NCBI GenBank assembly: GCA_036264135.1
Contig: DATARN010000011.1
Coordinates: forward strand, 1 to 64,000
Direction of reading: 5' to 3'
Source: DATARN01 sp036264135
GTDB lineage: Bacteria; Actinomycetota; Acidimicrobiia; Acidimicrobiales; Palsa-688
Length of the DNA stretch: 64,000 nucleotides
Below, one piece after another: positions 36,207 to 43,508 of this stretch. The notes below the pieces were generated by a model, which worked only from the letters and a program-made list of their open reading frames with translations, made no database searches and was not told the DNA's origin. Each line of letters starts with the position of its first letter. Within the stretch, counting starts at the first letter, position 1. A program made the translations under genes and the position numbers.

Positions 36207-36577
36207 TGCCGGCGCCGCTCGACATCGACGGACCCGCCGCCCCGCCCCGGCGCAACGGCGAGCTGGCGTTCTCCGAACCCTGGGAGAGCCGCGCCTTCGG
36301 GCTGGCCGTGGCGCTGGACGCCGCCGGGGTCATCGAGTGGGAGTCGTTTCGTCGGCAGCTCATCGCCACCATCGGAGCCTGGGAGGCGACGCACGAGCCC
36401 GGCGACGAATCGTGGAGCTACTGGCGCTGCTGGCAGGACGCCTTGGAGCAGCTGCTCTGCGATCAGGGCGTCCTCGGCGGCGCCGAGGTCGACGACCGCA
36501 CCGCCCAACTGGCCGCTCGGGCCCCCGGGCACGACCACGACCACGACCATCCTCACCACCACCGCCACGACGTCTGA
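36206..36577 (+). CDS. Nitrile hydratase activator/accessory protein with His-rich tail
   Basis: The 123-residue protein resembles the N-terminal half of the beta subunit (NGELAFSEPWESRAFGLAVAL, WESFRRQLIATI, YWRCWQDALEQLL), as do the known activators (P14K/NhhG type) that insert cobalt by subunit exchange. Unusual is the C-terminus, with an HDHDHDH-PHHH-H run, nine histidines alternating with aspartates. Metal delivery by this tail is inferred. Its ATG overlaps the alpha stop (TGATG), and the next gene starts 2 bp after its own stop. Confidence 0.85.
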   Translation: MPAPLDIDGPAAPPRRNGELAFSEPWESRAFGLAVALDAAGVIEWESFRRQLIATIGAWEATHEPGDESWSYWRCWQDALEQLLCDQGVLGGAEVDDRTAQLAARAPGHDHDHDHPHHHRHDV

Positions 36578-36579
36578 TC

Positions 36580-36981
36580 GTGGGTAAGGAGCTGGCCGTC
36601 GAGGCCACCTGGGAGGGAGGCTACCGCTGCCGGGTGCAGTTGACGACCGGCGATCTCATCATCGACGAGCCGGTGAGCGCCGGCGGCGGCGGCGAGGGGC
36701 CGCCGCCGACCGAGGTATTCCTGGCGTCACTGGCGTCGTGCTTTACCCTGGCCGTGCATCACGTGGCCCGCAAACGCGATCTGATCCTCCCCGACCTGTC
36801 GGTGCGGGCCATCGGCGAGTATGACGGACCCAAGTTTGGGCACCTGGTGGTCGAGGTCACCTCGAGCCTCCCGCCGGCGGACTTGGAGCCGCTGGTCGCC
36901 CGGGCGGCGTCGGTCTGCTACGTGTCGAACACCATGCGTGCCGTCTCCGGCATTGAGGTGGTTATTACCACCGCGCCCTGA
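36580..36981 (+). CDS. OsmC family peroxide reductase-like protein
   Basis: The 133-residue protein starts at GTG 36580. The two redox cysteines are in LASLASCFTLAVHH and AASVCYVSNTMR, as in OsmC/Ohr thiol peroxidases that detoxify organic hydroperoxides. It sits 2 bp behind the nitrile hydratase activator, so it is probably the last gene of the operon that begins at 32750. Why a peroxidase is here is unclear; protecting the oxidised-cysteine metal site is one possibility. Confidence 0.85.
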   Translation: MGKELAVEATWEGGYRCRVQLTTGDLIIDEPVSAGGGGEGPPPTEVFLASLASCFTLAVHHVARKRDLILPDLSVRAIGEYDGPKFGHLVVEVTSSLPPADLEPLVARAASVCYVSNTMRAVSGIEVVITTAP

Positions 36982-37067
36982 CGCGCCAGGTCGTCGCATT
37001 TGGGGCAAAGCCGAACAACGGCCGGAATGTCCACTCCGCGTTTTTGTCGCACCTACGGATGGTCCGC

Positions 37068-37088
37068 GGGCCATTTAGCAAATGGCCC
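37068..37088. terminator. Hairpin after the nitrile hydratase operon
   Basis: A perfect 9-bp stem GGGCCATTT/AAATGGCCC with a 3-base loop lies 87 bp after OsmC. There is no T-tract after it, so it is a weak or factor-assisted terminator at best, or an RNA structure at the operon end. Confidence 0.35.
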
Positions 37089-37217
37089 GTGCCATTTCAT
37101 CGAAAAGGCGTCACGATAGGGCTGCTGCCGCAGGGTGGCCGGCGGACCAACGAAGTCGCTATGCGCGATAACTCAGTTGGAACGCTGCGATAAATCCGAG
37201 TTAAGGAGAGGTCGTCG

Positions 37218-37625
37218 ATGAGAATACACAGAGCTGGATCCCTTCTCGCCGCGACCGCTTTAACGCTCGGCTTGGGCGCATGTAGCGGTGCGGCCGGTTC
37301 CGGCGGGGCGAAGTCCTCTGTCGGTGCCGCCACCACCGCTTCTGCGGCCACGGCTTCACCGACCAGGTCGCCAACGCGACCTGCGCCGTCCGCGCCAACC
37401 ACGCGGCCGGCGTCTCCGGCGGTATCTGGCTCGACAGCGAGCACAGCTCCCCCGGCCACGGCCTCGCCCGCCGACATGGCACAGGCGAACGCCATTGTCC
37501 AGGGTGTTATGGCTCAGATCCAGAAGGCAACGCAATCCACGGGCGGGGGCAGCCAGCCGTTGACCCGGGCACAGGCGCAGGCAATCGTCGACGCGGCAAG
37601 CGCGGCGGCCGGCGTCAAGAAGTAA
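37218..37625 (+). CDS. Small lipoprotein, Ser/Thr/Ala/Pro-rich
   Basis: The 135-residue protein starts at ATG 37218 after AAGGAGAGG. The signal sequence ends in a lipobox LGLGAC, so it should be lipidated and face outside. The middle is a low-complexity T/A/S/P stretch; the last about 50 residues (DMAQANAIVQGVMAQIQKAT... ITRAQAQAIVDAA-like) form a small helical region. No family recognised. It is followed after 53 bp by another small secreted protein. Confidence 0.75.
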   Translation: MRIHRAGSLLAATALTLGLGACSGAAGSGGAKSSVGAATTASAATASPTRSPTRPAPSAPTTRPASPAVSGSTASTAPPATASPADMAQANAIVQGVMAQIQKATQSTGGGSQPLTRAQAQAIVDAASAAAGVKK

Positions 37626-37678
37626 CCGTAGTTCAGAACGGCAGTCTCCCAAACCCGTGAACAAATAAGGAGTGAACC

Positions 37679-38152
37679 ATGAAGAAACTCATTGCTACTG
37701 TCTCTGTCACCGCCATGAGCGCCCTCGGCGCTTTCGGCCTTCTCGGTGCCGGCGCGTCGTCGGCGTCGGCGGCACCCGGCCCCATCCACGTGGCCGTGTG
37801 CACGTCGCTCACCAATCAGATCAACGCCGCCCAGGGTGCCATCACCCAGACGGACGCCAACGAGACGGTGACGACCAGCGCAGAAGGCGCCGCCTCAAGC
37901 GCGCTGGACACCGCCGTGTCGGACTATGGCACCGCCCTGGTGGCCTTCGTCGACGGCGTCGACAGCCACGCCAGCAACATCAATGTCCTCACCGCCGCCT
38001 ACCAGAACGCCAACAGCGCGCTGACAACCGCCATCGTGAACTGGAGCAACGCCCAGACCGCCATGGAAAACGCGGTGCACGCCGACGTGCTGAACGATCT
38101 GGGCAACAGCATGCTCCTCAGCTTCAGCTCGTCCTTCGGCTGCGGGGGATAG
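37679..38152 (+). CDS. Small secreted helical protein of unknown function
   Basis: The 157-residue protein has a clear signal peptide (MKKLIATVSVTAMSALGAFG, cleavage likely after ASAA) and a strong ribosome site AAGGAG. The mature part is Ala/Asn/Thr-rich and helical, with two cysteines (VAVCTS near the start and FGCGG at the end) that may pair. No family recognised. A strong intrinsic terminator follows directly. Confidence 0.75.
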   Translation: MKKLIATVSVTAMSALGAFGLLGAGASSASAAPGPIHVAVCTSLTNQINAAQGAITQTDANETVTTSAEGAASSALDTAVSDYGTALVAFVDGVDSHASNINVLTAAYQNANSALTTAIVNWSNAQTAMENAVHADVLNDLGNSMLLSFSSSFGCGG

Positions 38153-38194
38153 CGGGCAGCACAACGGCGACTGTCGAACGCCACACCTAGTCCA

Positions 38195-38231
38195 AGGGGC
38201 ACCTCCGCCGCGGCGGAGGTGCCCCTTTTTT
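38195..38231 (+). terminator. Strong intrinsic terminator
   Basis: A perfect GC-rich palindrome at 38196-38225 (arms GGGGCACCTCCGCC and GGCGGAGGTGCCCC) is followed by six T at 38226-38231, textbook rho-independent form. It ends the secreted-protein transcript about 45 bp after the stop and before the response regulator at 38262. Confidence 0.95.
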
Positions 38232-38261
38232 CTCGGCCGCCCACCTTGATCGGAGCATCAA

Positions 38262-38720
38262 GTGAGAAAGACAACGCCAGAGCCGTTCAGCGTCGTGGTG
38301 GCTGACGACGACGCATCGTTCCGCCACGTGGTCACCGCCATCCTGGCCGAGGACGACGACATTGACATCGTCGGCCAGGCGGGGGACGGGGCTCTCGCCA
38401 TCGCTCTGGCGGTGGGGTGCGCCCCTGACGTCGTGCTCCTCGACCTGTATATGCCTGACGGCGGCGTGGCGGCCGTGCGGGCGATCCACCGCCAGGTCCC
38501 CACGACCAAGGTTGTGATCCTGTCGAGCAGCGACAACGACGACGACATCTACGAGGCGCTCAAGGCAGGCGCGAGTGGCTACGTGCTCAAGTCGGCCTCG
38601 CTCGATGAGCTCGGCAGCGTCGTGCGAGCCATGAGCAGAGGCGTGGGTCTCTTCCTTTCGCCCGCCATCGCCTCTCGAGTGCTAGAAGAGTTCGACCACG
38701 GTTCTGACGGGCCCGTCTGA
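38262..38720 (+). CDS. Stand-alone receiver-domain response regulator
   Basis: The 152-residue protein from GTG 38262 is a CheY-like receiver: acidic pocket VVADDDASFRH, phospho-acceptor VVLLDLYMP and KxGASGYVLKSAS lysine. It stops (EEFDHGSDGPV) exactly where the paralogous full-length regulator on the other strand goes into its HTH, so it looks like a version that lost its DNA-binding domain. No histidine kinase is nearby. Confidence 0.88.
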   Translation: MRKTTPEPFSVVVADDDASFRHVVTAILAEDDDIDIVGQAGDGALAIALAVGCAPDVVLLDLYMPDGGVAAVRAIHRQVPTTKVVILSSSDNDDDIYEALKAGASGYVLKSASLDELGSVVRAMSRGVGLFLSPAIASRVLEEFDHGSDGPV

Positions 38721-38729
38721 CCGGCTCGG

Positions 38730-39416
38730 TCAGACGTTGAGTACCCCGGCCTGCTTGGCGTGAATGACGGCGTCTTCCCGAGTGCGTTCGTGCAACTTGG
38801 CCAGGATGTTGGCCACATGGCGCTTTACGGTATGGCTGGAGAGACACAGTGCTTCGGCGATCCTGTCGTTGGTGTCACCCCGGGCGACGAGGGCAAGAAC
38901 TTCGAGTTCTCGCCTACTCAGCTCCGGCTCCCGGCTCTCGGCTTTCTGCTGACCGAACTCATCGAGCAGCTTGGCGGCGATCGCCGCGGAGAGAAAGACA
39001 CCGGCACCCTGGGCCAGTGCCCGCACGACCGAGGCGATGTCATGGACGAAGCCCGCCTTGAGCACGTAGCCGCTGGCGCCGCACTTCAGGGCTTGGTAGA
39101 CGTCTTCATCGTCATCGCTGCAGGTCAGCATGACGATCTTGGTCATCGGCGCGTGGCGGTGGATCGATCGGGCCGCCTCGATGCCTCCACCGCCCGGCAT
39201 TCGTACGTCAAGAAGCACGACATCGGGGAGCAGGTCGATGCACTGCGCCAATGCCTGGCGACCGTCGGCTGCCTCGGCGACGACAGAAATATCGTCGTAT
39301 TCGCTGAGGACGGCCATGATGACGCGGCGAAAGGACATGTCGTCATCGGCAACCAGCACCGCAATGTTCTCGGTCGAACGGGTCGTCAAATACTTCGCGG
39401 TGTCCAGCACGGTCAT
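38730..39416 (-). CDS. NarL/FixJ-type response regulator
   Basis: The 228-residue protein has a receiver (VLVADDDMSFRR, VVLLDVRMPG, CGASGYVLKAG) plus a LuxR-type HTH (LSRRELEVLALVARGDTNDRIAEALCLSSHTVKRHVANI). It converges with its receiver-only paralogue with only 9 bp between stops. The two receivers are close relatives (the LTCSDDDEDVYQAL and LSSSDNDDDIYEAL blocks align), suggesting a local duplication. Cognate kinase unknown. Confidence 0.93.
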   Translation of the reverse strand: MTVLDTAKYLTTRSTENIAVLVADDDMSFRRVIMAVLSEYDDISVVAEAADGRQALAQCIDLLPDVVLLDVRMPGGGGIEAARSIHRHAPMTKIVMLTCSDDDEDVYQALKCGASGYVLKAGFVHDIASVVRALAQGAGVFLSAAIAAKLLDEFGQQKAESREPELSRRELEVLALVARGDTNDRIAEALCLSSHTVKRHVANILAKLHERTREDAVIHAKQAGVLNV

Positions 39417-39504
39417 GATTTACCGGGCGATTCTCCGCAGAGGGTGCAAATAGTAGAAATGGAATTCCTCCTACGTGGTCCGGTCAGAATCCCCTGTCTA
39501 GGTA

Positions 39505-39517
39505 TGTACACCGTACA
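39505..39517. promoter_or_regulatory. Palindrome TGTACaccGTACA upstream of the response regulator
   Basis: A perfect 5-bp inverted repeat with a 3-bp centre lies about 90 bp upstream of the minus-strand response regulator start and after the DUF1116 gene. It could be a dimer operator, possibly for the regulator itself; nothing else in this 156-bp gap stands out. Confidence 0.35.
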
Positions 39518-39572
39518 CGAATCCTCCGGGCGGCATGCCGGCGCCGCGGAGAGCCGGGGCCGAGCCCAGCAA

Positions 39573-40958
39573 TTACAGCGCCAGCAGCGCTTGGCGGAAG
39601 CAAGCGACGGGTGCCTCGGCCACGCCGGCGCCGACCTGTCCGGTGCCCGCCGAGGCGTGAAGGATGCCCGTGTTTATGCGAGGCGTGACGCCGGTCTCGA
39701 CGACCTTGCGGACGTCCACGCCGACCGGCGTGCCCCGAAAGCCGAGGATGGGCAGCTTGAACCGGGTGCTGCGGCCCGCGCAGATGCGGTCCATGTCCTC
39801 GGTGGTGGCGATGGCGTCGGCCATGGCGCCGCCGATGAACGCCGCCACCGCCGGCGACGCCGCCGCCGCCGGCCCGCCCAAGCCCATGAGCTCCAGCACC
39901 GCGCTATCGCCGATATCAGGCGCCCCGTCGTCGGGCCCGTAGCCCGGCTGGTACAGCGCCCGGCCGATGGGCGGCGCCTCGGTGATGAACCACTGATCGG
40001 AGCCGGCCAGGCGGATACCGAAGGTGGTGCCGTTTCGCGCCATGGTCGTGACAATGCTCGACCCCTGCACCTGTTCGGCCCACAGGGTGAGGGACTTGGC
40101 GCCCGCCATGGCGACGTTGAGGAAGAACAGGTGGTTGCCGGCCAGGAACCGGGCCAAGGCACCGGCCTCGTCCCCGCCCAGCGTCATGAGCTGGGGCAGG
40201 AGGTGGCGGATCAACAGGTTGTTGGTGGCTTGGGTGCGCATGTGGACGTCGTCACCCATTTGCAGGCCCTGGGCGACCAGGCTGAAGATGTCGACGGGGC
40301 CCGCCTCGTTCAGGACCCGTCCGAGGAGGGGGCCGGCAACTTCCCGGAGGAACACCAGTCGCTCCACCGCCGCCGGCGTCTCCATGCCGAACCAGGCCAC
40401 CTCCCCGGGACCCTGGTTAATGGACGAGTAGGCGGTCGTTCCGCCCTCCGTGTTCTCGACCACGTAGACCGGCGCGCTCGGACCGATGGCGCTGGCCATG
40501 GGGACAACCGCCCGGTGATGGTTGGCCGGCTCCAGGCCGACGTCGCGGGATTCGACCAGTGCCGTGGCCTGCTCGGGCGTGTCGGCCCAGCCTTCCGCCA
40601 TGATCGCCGCCCGGATGGAGCGTCGCAACGGATCGCAGATTTGGCCCCACTCGATGGCCGGGCCGCTGTGGACGATGGTCCGCTCGCCGACGTCCAAGGC
40701 GTCGCCGGCCGCGGTGATCCCCGTGAGGAGGGCGACGCCGGAGTCGAGGCGCCGCACCACCTCGGCGTTGGCTTGGTCGATCGCACCGGCTCGTGTCCCG
40801 TACGTGCGCCGCAGGGCGGCAACCGCCTCGGGGTCGCCTTCCGCCGGCGGTCGCCAGTCAACCTGGACGACGGGTCGCTGCTGCGCCTCGACGGCGTCGG
40901 CAAAAAGCGGTAGGCCGATGTTGATGACGGAGATCTCCTGAGGCAGTCGGACGTTCAT
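39573..40958 (-). CDS. DUF1116 family protein (YlbE/YahG/AllG-like)
   Basis: The 461-residue protein starts at ATG 40958, 8 bp after AAGGAG and overlapping the upstream stop (ATGA). Sequence blocks VLLTGITAAGDALD-like, SGPAIEWGQICDPLRRS, GDDVHMRTQATNNLLIRHLLPQL and GNHLFFLNVAMAGAKSL fit DUF1116. In E. coli this family is one subunit (AllG) of oxamate carbamoyltransferase, acting with FdrA (AllF), AllH and carbamate kinase. FdrA and a carbamate kinase are encoded 10 kb away on the other strand, but no AllH is seen. Last gene of the putative coenzyme M operon. Confidence 0.8.
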   Translation of the reverse strand: MNVRLPQEISVINIGLPLFADAVEAQQRPVVQVDWRPPAEGDPEAVAALRRTYGTRAGAIDQANAEVVRRLDSGVALLTGITAAGDALDVGERTIVHSGPAIEWGQICDPLRRSIRAAIMAEGWADTPEQATALVESRDVGLEPANHHRAVVPMASAIGPSAPVYVVENTEGGTTAYSSINQGPGEVAWFGMETPAAVERLVFLREVAGPLLGRVLNEAGPVDIFSLVAQGLQMGDDVHMRTQATNNLLIRHLLPQLMTLGGDEAGALARFLAGNHLFFLNVAMAGAKSLTLWAEQVQGSSIVTTMARNGTTFGIRLAGSDQWFITEAPPIGRALYQPGYGPDDGAPDIGDSAVLELMGLGGPAAAASPAVAAFIGGAMADAIATTEDMDRICAGRSTRFKLPILGFRGTPVGVDVRKVVETGVTPRINTGILHASAGTGQVGAGVAEAPVACFRQALLAL

Positions 40959-42490
40959 CCCCGGCTCCTTGCGACGAGGTCGGCTTCTACGTGTTGGAAT
41001 CGGCGGCGATCGGCGTCGGCCCGCTCCCGCAGTGCTGCTGCCTGACGCCGGCAGGAGTCGATCATGGCCTCGACCGCCGCCGGCGCCGCCCCACCTTCGC
41101 CCGTGCGGGTCATGACGATCTGGCGGGGATCGAGCACGGCGCTGAGGTCGGCGCCGGACAAGCCGAGGGGTGGGCCGTCGTTGTCCCGGGCGGCGGCGTC
41201 GAGCATTTCGCCGGTGATGTCGATGCCCCGTAGGCCTTGTCGGCTGGCCGTGCGCACCGTCTCGCCCACCACCACATACGCCGAGCGGTAGTCGATGTGG
41301 CAACGCTCGACGATGTACTCGGCCAGGTCGGTGGCCTGGCTGAATCCCTTGGTGAGCTCGGCGGCCATGCGCTCCTTGTTGACCCGCAGCGTGCTCACCA
41401 CGCCGGACATCAGCCGGGTGACCCGGATGGCGAGGTCCAGGGCCCGGGGAACTTCCCCGTAGGCGAAGATCAGGTTGTCGCTTCGCGCCGAGGGGCTCTT
41501 CACCACCGCCAGGAAGCCGGTGAGCCGGCCGATGAGGATGCCCGACGCCCCCCGGACGATCGACAACGAGTAGGGATTGCGCTTTTGCGGCATCAAGATG
41601 CTCGAGCGGGTGTACGGGCCGGCCAGATCCACGAAGTCGAACTCGCTGCTGGACCAGATCTCCAGGTCCTCGGCCAGCTTGCTCTGGTTGGAGAGGAGGC
41701 TGGCGGCGGTCGACAGGATGTTGACGAGGCCGTCCACCTGCCACATGGCGTCGCGCGTGTGCTCGATCACCTCTCGGAAGCCGAGCAGGTCGGCGACCAG
41801 GCGACGGTCGCCGAGGAGCCGGCTGCCATTGACGCAGCCGGCGCCGGCGGGGCTGCTGTTCACCCAATCCTGGCAGGCGATGAGGCGTTCGGCGTCTCGC
41901 AGGGTCGGGTAGGCGAAGGAGAGGATGTAGTGCCCGAAGGTTGAGGGTTGCGCCTGTTGCAGGTACGTCTGGTCCGGCATCAGCGTCTCCAGGTGGAGGG
42001 CGGCGAGGCTGCTCAGCCGGTCGACGAAGGTGGCCGCCTGGGCCACGACCTCGACCAGCTGGTCCCGGAGGTGAAGGCGCAGGGCCAGCCGCGCCGCCTC
42101 CCGGCGGGGCCGGCCGGCGTGCAGCCAGCCGGCGACGTCGCCCAGCCGCTGGACGAAGTAGTGCTCCCGGGAGTTGTACGGCTCCCCGAAGTTGGGGTCG
42201 TAGGGGAAGTCCTCGGGTGCCAGCTGGTGGACTTCGACCAGCAGCTGGAGGAGCTGGCGGGCCGCCGCCTCGGGGATGACGCCGTGGTCGCGCAGGTCGA
42301 TGACGTGGGCCATGTCGGCCAGGTTGAGGCCACGGTGCAGGAGCGGGGCGTCGGCATTCTCCAGGGCGAACCCCGACTCGATCAGCTCCGGCGCCGGCTT
42401 CTCCGTGGGCGGCCCGAGCTCCGATCGGCGCGACGCCGGCGGGGTCAGCACCTGGTGTGACGGGGTCACGTCGGGGTGGGACTGGGTCAC
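40955..42490 (-). CDS. Aspartase/fumarase-superfamily lyase, argininosuccinate lyase-like (putative CoM pathway)
   Basis: The protein is about 511 residues. The superfamily signature is YTRSSILMPQKRNPYSL, with the N-terminal HYFVQRLGDVAGWLH and the QPSTFGHYILSF blocks as in argininosuccinate lyase. Bacterial coenzyme M biosynthesis uses two members of this superfamily, and a second one lies two genes upstream, next to a phosphosulfolactate synthase. GTG starts at 42490, 42469 and 42451 all lie in short repeats and none has a good ribosome site, so the N-terminus is uncertain. Classical argininosuccinate lyase of arginine synthesis is an alternative, but the context argues against it. Confidence 0.72.
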   Translation of the reverse strand: MTQSHPDVTPSHQVLTPPASRRSELGPPTEKPAPELIESGFALENADAPLLHRGLNLADMAHVIDLRDHGVIPEAAARQLLQLLVEVHQLAPEDFPYDPNFGEPYNSREHYFVQRLGDVAGWLHAGRPRREAARLALRLHLRDQLVEVVAQAATFVDRLSSLAALHLETLMPDQTYLQQAQPSTFGHYILSFAYPTLRDAERLIACQDWVNSSPAGAGCVNGSRLLGDRRLVADLLGFREVIEHTRDAMWQVDGLVNILSTAASLLSNQSKLAEDLEIWSSSEFDFVDLAGPYTRSSILMPQKRNPYSLSIVRGASGILIGRLTGFLAVVKSPSARSDNLIFAYGEVPRALDLAIRVTRLMSGVVSTLRVNKERMAAELTKGFSQATDLAEYIVERCHIDYRSAYVVVGETVRTASRQGLRGIDITGEMLDAAARDNDGPPLGLSGADLSAVLDPRQIVMTRTGEGGAAPAAVEAMIDSCRRQAAALRERADADRRRFQHVEADLVARSRG

Positions 42491-42523
42491 CTTGGGGTGA
42501 GAGCGGTTACGTCGGGGTGGGAC
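42446..42523. repeat. Imperfect 21-bp tandem repeats at a gene junction
   Basis: Four units of about 21 bp span the end of the PLP gene and the start of the lyase gene. The 15-mer ACGTCGGGGTGGGAC occurs exactly at 42468-42482 and 42509-42523, with a diverged unit between. In the lyase frame the units read as SHP/VTP-type heptads. They make the lyase start uncertain. Confidence 0.55.
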
Positions 42524-43508
42524 AAGGGGTGCTCCGTTCTTCGGCGTCGTTGGCGGGCCGGCGCCGGCCGGCGGGGTGGCGGCCGCCGGCGTTACCGCCG
42601 CCGGTGTGCCAGAACACGATGGGATGGTCGTAGCCGGAGGCCATGACGTCGAGGACCACGGCGAAGGCCTTGGCGGTGTAGGTCGAATCGAGGACCAGCC
42701 CTTCCGTCGCCCAGCCGACGCGGGCGGCCCGCTCTCCCTCGGGCGAGGGCACCCCGAAGCCCGGACCGCGGGCGTCGACGATCTCCGGCACCTCACCGAT
42801 CCCCACCAACGCCCCCACCAGGCCGGCGACCGTGTCCTGGATGTCGGCCGGTGGCCGGCTGACCGTCGCTCCGACGATCCGCCACCCTCCGCCACGACAG
42901 CCTGACTCCGTGCGCCGCCCGGCGAGAAGGCCGGCGAGGGTGCCGCCCGACCCCGTGGCCACGACGATGACGCCCGGTTCCACGGCCTCGTCGCCGAGCT
43001 GGTTCGCCAACTCCCGGTAGGCCTCGACGTAGCCGAGGGCGCCGACCGCTGTGGCGCCGCCGCGCGGCATGGCATAGGGCCGCCGGCCCGCCTCCGTCAG
43101 TTCGGCGGCCAGCGCGGGGATGGCCTCGTCCAGTTCTTCACGGTCGGGGCGCCCGGTGAAGGTGACCTCGGCGCCGGCGGCTTGGGCCGCCGCCACGTTG
43201 GGATGGCGCGGCTTGGCAGGGCCGGCGTAGAGGATGCGGCAGCCCAGGCCGGCCGCCCTGGCGGCAGCGGCGGCGGCGGCGCAGAAGTTGGAGCCCGGGC
43301 CGCCGCCCGTGACCAGCGTGTCGGCGCCGCCGGCGAGGGCGTCGCCGACCAGGTACTCGAGCGCTCGGGCCTTGTTGCCGGCGGTTCCAAACCCGTTCAG
43401 GTCATCCCGCTTGATCCACAGCGGCGGCCCCCCGACCGCCGGTTGGACCCGAGTGGCGGGCAGGAGCGGCGTCGGGAGGGTCGCCAGCCGAAAGCGGGGC
43501 GGTTTCAC
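42507..43508 (-). CDS. PLP-dependent D-cysteine desulfhydrase/ACC deaminase family enzyme (putative CoM pathway)
   Basis: The 333-residue fold-type II PLP enzyme has the cofactor lysine in GTAGNKARALEYL, the phosphate-binding TGGGPGSNFCAA and the late VATGSGGTLAGL loop. D-cysteine desulfhydrases and ACC deaminases share this layout. Bacterial CoM synthesis includes a PLP-dependent enzyme of a large PLP family, and the neighbourhood here fits it; a thiolation or desulfhydrase role on cysteine-derived sulphur is inferred. GTG 43508 overlaps the upstream stop (GTGA). The C-terminal about 30 residues are low-complexity. Confidence 0.78.
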   Translation of the reverse strand: MKPPRFRLATLPTPLLPATRVQPAVGGPPLWIKRDDLNGFGTAGNKARALEYLVGDALAGGADTLVTGGGPGSNFCAAAAAAARAAGLGCRILYAGPAKPRHPNVAAAQAAGAEVTFTGRPDREELDEAIPALAAELTEAGRRPYAMPRGGATAVGALGYVEAYRELANQLGDEAVEPGVIVVATGSGGTLAGLLAGRRTESGCRGGGWRIVGATVSRPPADIQDTVAGLVGALVGIGEVPEIVDARGPGFGVPSPEGERAARVGWATEGLVLDSTYTAKAFAVVLDVMASGYDHPIVFWHTGGGNAGGRHPAGRRRPANDAEERSTPCPTPT

